Part shown: piece after piece, positions 58,059 through 64,000 of the stretch
How positions within the stretch are numbered: position 1 is the stretch's first letter
Layout of the letters: the number at the start of each line of letters is the position of its first letter
Source: Bacteroidetes bacterium GWF2_38_335
GTDB lineage: Bacteria > Bacteroidota > Bacteroidia > Bacteroidales > GWF2-38-335
DNA length: 64,000 nucleotides
Direction of reading: 5' to 3'
Assembly: GCA_001769535.1 (NCBI GenBank)
Contig: MEOH01000016.1
Coordinates: 369,078-433,077, forward strand
Notes under the pieces: generated by a model
Told to the model about the DNA's origin: nothing
Databases searched by the model: none
The model's input: the letters and a program-made list of their open reading frames with translations, nothing else
Made by a program: the position numbers and the translations under genes

Positions 58059-59909
58059 TTACCACATTTTTTTAATCATCACCTTGTCGCGTTCATAAAT
58101 ATCCTGTCTGAACTGTAATGTACCTGTTGAATCAACCCATGCTGTGAAATAATCAACATAGAGCGGAATGGATTTTTCAAGGTAAATGGTTTTGCTTTTG
58201 AACTTAAAACCGGGCTCTTTCATTTCCTTTTCTTTTTCCTTGAACTTTTCCAAACGCTTTTTGAATTTTTGTTTATCCTCATCATCTATTGGCCTTAAGC
58301 CCAAGTCCATACGAATGTCATCAAATTCAAGGTGCTTGTGGTCTTTTATCAGATATTCGGCTAATTCCATTGGCTTCTGAATTCTCATGCAACCGTGGCT
58401 CACCGCTCTGTACGCCCGCTGAAAAGCCGCTTTGTTTGGTGTGTCGTGAAGATAAATACTGAATTTATTATTGAACATGAACTTGATGCGGCCCAAACTG
58501 TTGCCGTCGCCGGGATCCTGTTTGATTTTGTAGGGAAGCCGTTTATCAGCATAGTACTTCCAGTTGATGGTCAAGGGATCAATGAGGGAATCACCTTTGT
58601 AAATTTTATAACCGTTTTCTTCCAAATAAAACGAGTCTTTTAAAACCTTATAAATGATCTCATTGTCAGTGATATTGGCCGGCACCTGCCAATCAGGATT
58701 CAGAATAAAATGAGATATTTTACTGTGCATGGTAGGCGTTTCGTGGTTGTTTGGCTTGTGCGATTTCTTTTTGGTGCGCAGATAATTCTGCATCTTTTTA
58801 TCGAAATTGCTTTCGCGTTGTTGACCGCAGCATATTTTCATGCTTAATACCGTTTTACCGTCTTCTTTGAGATAAAACATAAAATCGGGAAGGTTTACCA
58901 TGATGTACCTGCCGGTATCGGGATATTCGAACCAACGACATCTTTCCAGGTTGGCACTAATCTGTTTGATGCGGTCATGTACAGATACATTCAGGTCGTT
59001 AATGGTATTTTTTCCGATCACACCATCATCAAGCAAACCATTAATTTTCTGGTATCTGACCACCGCTTTAAACAGTGTGCTGTCGTCATATCTGCTCAGA
59101 ACCGTATCTTTATAAAAGGATTTGTCCAGATCGCCGGTAACCATTAGTCGGCGGGCCAGGTTGTCTATAAATGAAGCGGTATCGCCAAACTCAATTTTTT
59201 CGGCGGTAATAAACAGGCTGTCCCATCCGCCCTTTTCCCTGAGATCGAAGTAATGCCTTAGTGATTTCTGAAGATCGGTGTACCTTTGGTATTTTGGTTC
59301 CAGTCCCTTCAAAAACACATAGACAAACTTGGATTCGAGTACATTGAACAAATCGGTCGAATCGCGGTCTTTCATTTTCATGGTGTGGTGCGTGGGGAAA
59401 ACCTTTACCGGATCGATCCTGCCATATTTCATATCCTGCACATATTCGAGCAAGCCGTTTGAGATCATGAGTTCAGCATTGGCCAGATACTGATAATCAA
59501 TCACCGAATCTTTTTCGAAATGAATCCTTACAGAGTCGAGATAATTTGAAATGTAAGCCGAATAATAATAACATGAATCCAGACCATGAAAAACACTGTT
59601 TCTGAAATAGTTCAGGACCGAATCAATATCACTGTTTTTGAGGTTTTCGGAAATCCAGAGCGGACTAAAATTCCTTTTGGAATAAAAATCCTTAAGTTCG
59701 TTAAAATATTTAAAGGACTTATAGCAAATGAGGGAAGTATCCTTTTCGGTATCAAAGCGGATTTCAAGAGCTTGTTTAAAATCATCGGGAGAGTATTTAT
59801 CAGAAAAAAGGATTTCGATTTTGGAACGGTTATCATCCTCACCGCCGCAACCAATAAGCAAACCCAGCAAAACAGGCAATAAAACAAATACAAATAAAAC
59901 CGTTTTCAA
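58059..59909 (-). CDS. L,D-transpeptidase (YcbB/LdtD-like) lipoprotein
   Basis: 616 aa from a TTG at 59909. The frame is open to 60125, but the extra 72 residues are a translation of a palindromic intergenic repeat, so I start at the TTG, which directly precedes a lipoprotein signal (LLIGC, Cys 21). A scaffold domain is followed by a peptidoglycan-binding segment (VRYQKINGLLDDGVIGKNTI). The YkuD catalytic domain has YLHDTPNKAAFQRAYRAVSH and HGCMR, with catalytic Cys507. It makes 3-3 cross-links or attaches proteins to peptidoglycan in the periplasm. Confidence 0.88.
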   Translation of the reverse strand: MKTVLFVFVLLPVLLGLLIGCGGEDDNRSKIEILFSDKYSPDDFKQALEIRFDTEKDTSLICYKSFKYFNELKDFYSKRNFSPLWISENLKNSDIDSVLNYFRNSVFHGLDSCYYYSAYISNYLDSVRIHFEKDSVIDYQYLANAELMISNGLLEYVQDMKYGRIDPVKVFPTHHTMKMKDRDSTDLFNVLESKFVYVFLKGLEPKYQRYTDLQKSLRHYFDLREKGGWDSLFITAEKIEFGDTASFIDNLARRLMVTGDLDKSFYKDTVLSRYDDSTLFKAVVRYQKINGLLDDGVIGKNTINDLNVSVHDRIKQISANLERCRWFEYPDTGRYIMVNLPDFMFYLKEDGKTVLSMKICCGQQRESNFDKKMQNYLRTKKKSHKPNNHETPTMHSKISHFILNPDWQVPANITDNEIIYKVLKDSFYLEENGYKIYKGDSLIDPLTINWKYYADKRLPYKIKQDPGDGNSLGRIKFMFNNKFSIYLHDTPNKAAFQRAYRAVSHGCMRIQKPMELAEYLIKDHKHLEFDDIRMDLGLRPIDDEDKQKFKKRLEKFKEKEKEMKEPGFKFKSKTIYLEKSIPLYVDYFTAWVDSTGTLQFRQDIYERDKVMIKKMW

Positions 59910-59995
59910 GTTTTCAGTCGTTAGATGGTTTGGATACGGTTTTTGGGATTTTTTGTTACATAGTGTCAGCAAGAAAAACCCAACTTCTGCGTTAT

Positions 59996-60110
59996 GCTCG
60001 CCCCAAAAATGCTCATCCCGACGATACTGTCGGGGCTCCGCTTTTTGGGGCTTCGCAACCGTAGTGAAGCGGAGCTCACGACCAAAGGGAGTAACCCTTG
60101 AATTTGGGCT
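59996..60110. repeat. composite palindromic intergenic element
   Basis: Nested inverted repeats: CCCCAAAAA with TTTTTGGGG; CCCGAC-GATACT-GTCGGG (about 60018-60035); GGCTCCGCTT with AAGCGGAGCT. An AAGGG/CCCTT dyad follows. No gene in 59910-60144. REP-like in appearance; it inflates the minus-strand ORF of the transpeptidase. Confidence 0.65.
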
Positions 60111-60144
60111 TTTCTCCTCTGACACTTTAGTTTTCTTGCAAGCA

Positions 60145-60810
60145 CTACCTATACTTCATACTCTCCAGAATCACATCAAACCCTTCCTTAAGTCTGTAAA
60201 GGGCCTGTTGACCGGTAAAATCAATTTCAATAATCTGAAGCAGGATGAGGTTAATGAGAATTTGCTGGGCATCGCGGGAAGAAATCCGGGTGAGCTTAAT
60301 AAATTTTGATAGTGTAATTTCGTTTTTGCGGTCGAGGAAATCAAAGAGCAACTTTTCGTTTTCCCGAAACTCGATATATACTGGTTTACCTGATTTTTCG
60401 CGTTTCCATACTTCAAGCTGCACATGGCTTACCAGCAGGTTCTGGTCATGTTTGCGGATGTATGCCAGCCATTTTTTCTCTTCGTTTTGGGCGTAATGCG
60501 GAATGGTATCGCTTTTGGGGATGTCTATTTCCAGAACTGTTCTTCCATCAACCTTCCATTGTTTTGTGGTAAAGAGCACTGTCGGTTTGCAATACAGGCT
60601 TGCAGCACCCTCGACCATATAAAACTCTTCCTCGGAACGCACTCCGGCCACCACTCCGTTATCCTTAACCCCCACAAGCAGTTTACCCCCGTCGGTATTG
60701 GAAAAAGCCACAAGGGTTTTGGCAATTTTTCTGGAGTCGCTGATTTCAAACTTGAAATCCTGTTGCTGGTGCTCGCCCTGCTCTATGAGTTTTTTTATGT
60801 ATGTATCCAT
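60145..60810 (-). CDS. AlbA_2 (Schlafen-type) domain putative DNA-binding protein
   Basis: 221 aa from the ATG at 60810 (a GTG two codons upstream is possible). N-terminal AlbA_2 domain (about 12-130), with QQQDFKFEISDSRKIAKT and VAFSNTDGGKLLVGVKDNG. A C-terminal winged-helix-like part follows (about 150-215; LSKFIKLTRISSRDAQQILI). The family includes transcription factors and stress proteins. The target is unknown; it is close to the palindromic element but no link is shown. Confidence 0.82.
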   Translation of the reverse strand: MDTYIKKLIEQGEHQQQDFKFEISDSRKIAKTLVAFSNTDGGKLLVGVKDNGVVAGVRSEEEFYMVEGAASLYCKPTVLFTTKQWKVDGRTVLEIDIPKSDTIPHYAQNEEKKWLAYIRKHDQNLLVSHVQLEVWKREKSGKPVYIEFRENEKLLFDFLDRKNEITLSKFIKLTRISSRDAQQILINLILLQIIEIDFTGQQALYRLKEGFDVILESMKYR

Positions 60811-60827
60811 GATCACTTAATGGATTT

Positions 60828-60835
60828 CAAAAATA
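60828..60835 (-). promoter_or_regulatory. -7 box of the AlbA_2 gene
   Basis: TATTTTTG on the minus strand, 17 bases before the ATG at 60810. Confidence 0.35.
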
Positions 60836-60997
60836 AATAAAATCACTGACAAGAAAAAATTTCATATTCGGGATAGTAAATTTGACTTATTAGTAAAATA
60901 TTTTATCACCGACATCCATATTCTTAAAAATGTGTTAAGGGTATTAGTTAGTAATTGTGTATAATTAGAAAGCAGAGGTAGATAATTAAAATAACTA

Positions 60998-61930
60998 ATG
61001 AAAAAATATCTATATATTACTTTGACACTACTGTTGCTAACTTCGTGTGCAACAATAATAAACAGTCCAATTCAAAAAGTCGAAATAACTACCGATAATA
61101 ATATTTCCAATATCACTTTAGACAGTTCAAACCTGTCAATCCGCAAAAATGAAGTTTTTTATGTTCTGAGGGATAAAAGCCCTCTGATTATCAGATATCA
61201 GGTTGATAGTTCAATTAATACCATAAAAATTGCTTCACATACTTCTTTTTTATACTGGAGTAACATCTTCTTTAATTACGGAATTGGATGTTTTTTAGAA
61301 TGGAATCATCCGGAGAGGTACAAATATCCAAGGCAAATCCACCTGACCTGCAAAAACGGGCAAATAGAAATGTCTAATTATTCTCCTGCAAAAAAGGGGG
61401 AAATCTTTTTAAACATATCTATTCCATATATTAACATGTTCCATATTAAATCAGGAAGAAGCTATTACAATAATTGGGGCTTTATTGGGTCCGAATATGG
61501 GATTGACTATGTTTACAATGACCATCGGTATATTTCATTAAATATTGGCCTTGCCATAGACAACATGATACCTGTTCCTGCCGCTATTGATATTTTTGAA
61601 GGCGAAAAACAAAACGGCGTCACAACATATGTAAATCTGAGAAAAAACCAAATTAAAGACAGATTTGATTTTGGTTATGGAATTAATATTTCAAAATTAA
61701 GTTGGTTCTACTCCAGAATTGGTGAAAATCTATATCAAACCAAACATTATACCTCATATGGCAGCGGATTTAGCTTCAGCACACAATACCGATTCGGGAA
61801 GTATTTCAGGTTAGGTTTATTATATCAGCCGACCCTATTACTTTTTAATTACAAACCCGTTTTTGATTATCAACATTTTTTCTCTGTTGAATTAATATGG
61901 AAAATTAAAATTGGAGCTTTTAAGAATTAA
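60998..61930 (+). CDS. lipoprotein with outer-membrane-barrel-like C terminus, unknown
   Basis: 310 aa. Lipoprotein signal MKKYLYITLTLLLLTSC (Cys 17), a PEGA/Ig-like N-terminal part (about 18-80), a hydrophobic patch (SFLYWSNIFFNYGIGCFLEW) and then beta-strand pattern with repeated aromatic pairs to the C terminus. No family is recognised. AT-rich relative to the core genes. Confidence 0.7.
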   Translation: MKKYLYITLTLLLLTSCATIINSPIQKVEITTDNNISNITLDSSNLSIRKNEVFYVLRDKSPLIIRYQVDSSINTIKIASHTSFLYWSNIFFNYGIGCFLEWNHPERYKYPRQIHLTCKNGQIEMSNYSPAKKGEIFLNISIPYINMFHIKSGRSYYNNWGFIGSEYGIDYVYNDHRYISLNIGLAIDNMIPVPAAIDIFEGEKQNGVTTYVNLRKNQIKDRFDFGYGINISKLSWFYSRIGENLYQTKHYTSYGSGFSFSTQYRFGKYFRLGLLYQPTLLLFNYKPVFDYQHFFSVELIWKIKIGAFKN

Positions 61931-62040
61931 TTCTCTTACCAAGTATTACTATCTTTTTTTAAGACAATTTATTACCTCTTTTAATCCGGTGTTTTTTTTA
62001 GCCAGCAAAACTAAAAAGTGTAACATTTAATTAACAGTAT

Positions 62041-62952
62041 TTATATCGGAATAAAAGAATTAATTTTTTCGTATCTGATATTCATTTCATGTAGGATTGC
62101 ATCAGTCTCCCCCATAAAAAATGACAGATACAGTTTTTGACCATTTTTTAATTTAATTATTATGCATGAATAGTCAGCCCAGGGTCTTCTCTCGTTTTCC
62201 ACGTATCTTAGCTTACAGAAATCAATTTCCTTTTTAGTAAATTTTAATTCCTTTTTGGAATCTCTATACACAAATGTATTGGAGTCCTTGTCAATAATAA
62301 AAGTCGAATCATGATTTAGCCTAAGGTAAACAAAAAAAAGTATAATTCCTGGCAAACTAAAAACAAAGGAAAAACTAGCCATGAAAAGTCCCACCATCCA
62401 AATATTATCCCTATCACCAATATAGATTAGCCATAAGCCCATCAATCCAACAGAAAAAATCATTAATGATACAAAAAGTGAAAAAATGCCATCATAAGTA
62501 TTTTTAATCTTAAATCTGAAAACTATATTTTTTTTAATTGGTTCCTGAGGTTCTTCCGTATCCTCAACTTCAATGCACTCAAATATTTCCTCAAATTTTC
62601 CTTCAAAGAAAATTGCAATAACATCTTCAGCACAAATGTTTTCTTTGTTTTTATTTATATCAGAAAATATTTTCAGGTATGCGTATTTTGATCCTGATTC
62701 ATAACTTATATTAAATGCTTCAAAATCAGAAATTGAAATTATAATCTTTTGATTACGATCATTGTAAAAAATAATTATTGGTGCATTTTCGAACTCACTT
62801 TTTGATTCCTTCATAAGTTCAATTTGCTCTTCCCAGGGAAAATTCTGAAATTCATCTATAGCTCTGCTAAAATCAATTTCTCCCTTTTCCTCATAAGTAT
62901 TATATTCGGATTCAACTCTTTGTATTTTCCATTTGAATATCATAAACACCAT
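62041..62952 (-). CDS. membrane protein of unknown function
   Basis: 303 aa. Soluble acidic N-terminal ~150 residues (DEFQNFPWEEQIELMKE), two membrane helices (about 158-178 and 186-212), then a cytoplasmic-looking C-terminal domain (STFIIDKDSNTFVYRDSKKEL). Two possible ATGs (62952 and 62943). A textbook promoter lies upstream. No family is recognised; the two-helix plus PH-like tail layout is seen in various sensing proteins. Confidence 0.7.
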   Translation of the reverse strand: MVFMIFKWKIQRVESEYNTYEEKGEIDFSRAIDEFQNFPWEEQIELMKESKSEFENAPIIIFYNDRNQKIIISISDFEAFNISYESGSKYAYLKIFSDINKNKENICAEDVIAIFFEGKFEEIFECIEVEDTEEPQEPIKKNIVFRFKIKNTYDGIFSLFVSLMIFSVGLMGLWLIYIGDRDNIWMVGLFMASFSFVFSLPGIILFFVYLRLNHDSTFIIDKDSNTFVYRDSKKELKFTKKEIDFCKLRYVENERRPWADYSCIIIKLKNGQKLYLSFFMGETDAILHEMNIRYEKINSFIPI

Positions 62953-62962
62953 CTTTAAAAAT

Positions 62963-62993
62963 CAAATATAGTTTTTTAGGAGTATATGACAAA
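62963..62993 (-). promoter_or_regulatory. promoter of the 62041-62952 gene
   Basis: Minus strand: TTTG (62993-62990), 19-base spacer, TATATTTG (62970-62963). Full match to the consensus. Confidence 0.6.
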
Positions 62994-63076
62994 AAATCAT
63001 GAGAGATATACTGTATGGGGTTATAATTTGATTACAGGTGATTTTTTTTTGAACACTTAGAAAGACACCTTTCAGT

Positions 63077-63107
63077 TTTGGAAGTTCAACTCTATTAATT
63101 ATCTTTA
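63077..63107 (+). promoter_or_regulatory. promoter of the 63160 gene
   Basis: TTTG (63077-63080), 19-base spacer, TATCTTTA (63100-63107), one mismatch in the -7 box. Confidence 0.45.
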
Positions 63108-63159
63108 CTTTAAATGTAGTAAAAAACAAACAAAACTAATTTTTTAACTTCATATAATT

Positions 63160-63783
63160 ATGAAATTAATTTTATTACTAATTTGTTTTCTTCTGACTAT
63201 ATTTCAATCAATTAGTCAATTGAATTTAGTTAAAGGAAATAAAAAAGTAACCATACCAATAAATTCTGAAATAGGAATTATCACAAAGGATAAAACATAT
63301 ATTTATGGCCAACCTGAACATTGGGAACTTGATAGCGTAAATCGAGATTTTTTAATAATTAAAAATGTTAAAAAATATGATGAAATAACAATTAGTCAGA
63401 ATGAAAAAAAAAGATTTGAAGAAAAAAGAGAAGATGCAATACTAATTAGTGTTTCAGGATATGGAACACCTGACTCTCCAAAAAGATATACATATAAAAT
63501 CCCAGCATCATATAATCTTGTAGAAATTCCCTTTTCATATATTATTGAAATAGAATACCGGGAAATAGTTAATTACGATGATGGGTGTATGGGGGTAATA
63601 TTGCCACCTTTGCTAATTATATTATCCCCTATATTTGGTTTTGAAGAAGATAAATATCACCCTGAGAATTTTTTCATAGCTTTAGCTATTGGAATAACCG
63701 GAACCCTTGCTGTTTATTTACATTACAGAAAATATAGAATACGAAAATATGATTTGAGTAAATGGAGCGTTGAATTAATATGA
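63160..63783 (+). CDS. exported/membrane protein of unknown function
   Basis: 207 aa. Signal peptide MKLILLLICFLLTIFQSISQ, a beta-type middle domain (NKKVTIPINSEIGI, YGQPEHWELDSVNRDFLIIK), then two hydrophobic stretches near the C terminus (ILPPLLIILSPIFGF; IALAIGITGTLAVYL) and a basic tail. Very AT-rich. Layout (signal, small domain, C-terminal hydrophobic pair) is similar to the 37988 gene, but sequence similarity is not evident. Confidence 0.68.
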   Translation: MKLILLLICFLLTIFQSISQLNLVKGNKKVTIPINSEIGIITKDKTYIYGQPEHWELDSVNRDFLIIKNVKKYDEITISQNEKKRFEEKREDAILISVSGYGTPDSPKRYTYKIPASYNLVEIPFSYIIEIEYREIVNYDDGCMGVILPPLLIILSPIFGFEEDKYHPENFFIALAIGITGTLAVYLHYRKYRIRKYDLSKWSVELI

Positions 63784-63829
63784 TATTCACATGCTTTGAA
63801 TACAAGTATAAAACATGTTTCACTAAACA

Positions 63830-63925
63830 ACCTCCTTCGGTCAGACGACTGGCGATTGTTAAAAATCATAAAAGCCTCGTCTTTGCTAGGGACAAAGCAA
63901 CTTTGCGATTAGCTCACCGAAGGTG
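63830..63925. repeat. degenerate inverted-repeat region at the right end
   Basis: CCTTCGGT (63834-63841) pairs with ACCGAAGG (63916-63923); between them CTTTG/CAAAG arms form smaller hairpins. No gene between 63784 and the window edge. Probably a degenerate intergenic repeat. Confidence 0.4.
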
Positions 63926-64000
63926 AACAAGCATCCATAAAAAAATATACAAAAATATAATTACAACGCTTAATTATAAAGAGTTATAGAAATATTGTTT

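Noticed and set aside
58059..60125. 688-residue version of the transpeptidase
   Set aside because: The first 72 residues are translated from inverted repeats and no signal peptide would be at the N terminus.
59728..60309. Plus-strand frame of 193 residues
   Set aside because: Crosses the end of two real minus-strand genes and the palindromic repeat; a shadow frame.

Overview
The window looks like chromosome of a Bacteroidota organism, probably Bacteroidales or Marinilabiliales-like. The signs are type IX secretion (T9SS) genes and cargo, SusC/TonB-like receptors with carboxypeptidase-regulatory domains, a Na+-pumping NADH:quinone reductase, a 2-oxoacid:ferredoxin oxidoreductase, weak Shine-Dalgarno use, and many TAnnTTTG (-7) boxes with a TTG/TTTG (-33) element about 17-21 bases upstream. 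I saw no rRNA, tRNA, CRISPR array, insertion sequence or prophage. TGA is used as a normal stop (thiS, thiF).

Layout. 1-2023: korB (partial) and korA. 2280-9803: a gamma-carbonic anhydrase-like gene, then a minus-strand envelope cluster. Read in transcription order, it has two PorG-like barrels, PorG, UppS, BamA and two OmpH/Skp proteins, the arrangement I recall from Porphyromonas. 9991-14679: a dipeptidyl-peptidase III-like lipoprotein and a TonB-dependent receptor. 14906-18928: a large T9SS type-B cargo protein (CUB, PKD, P-domain, SprB repeats) interrupted by one in-frame TGA just after the signal peptide. 18980-24593: an uncharacterised minus-strand operon of an exported M48 peptidase followed by two tandem copies of a 'barrel + PKD-like lipoprotein' pair, each pair joined by the same 11-base overlap. 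24962-31134: a small Cys-rich lipoprotein and nqrABCDEF. 31427-34933: the T9SS Plug protein, two lipoproteins and a TPR protein. 34964-46027: gcvP, a TonB-type receptor, a DUF5686 outer-membrane protein, an LTxxQ-like protein and a CCA-adding-type nucleotidyltransferase. 46190-47200: a cytoplasmic and an exported thioredoxin in tandem.

47285-54244 is a complete-looking thiamine operon: TAACTTTG promoter, TPP riboswitch, thiS, thiC, a thiE/tenI-thiD fusion, thiE, thiG, thiH, thiF. 54246-57676 has a T9SS type-A cargo protein diverging from a tightly packed udk / DEDDy exonuclease / MazG-like trio. 57677-63783 holds repeat-rich intergenic DNA, an L,D-transpeptidase lipoprotein, an AlbA_2-type protein and three AT-rich genes of unknown function.

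How they work together: BamA, Skp and PorG insert and build outer-membrane proteins and the T9SS; Plug closes the SprA-type translocon; the two CTD-bearing proteins are clients. NQR and the ferredoxin oxidoreductase supply energy. The thiamine operon supplies TPP, which KorB-type subunits use. The least understood parts are the M48/barrel/lipoprotein module, the TGA-interrupted adhesin, and several families of intergenic hairpin repeats, some with compensatory base changes.
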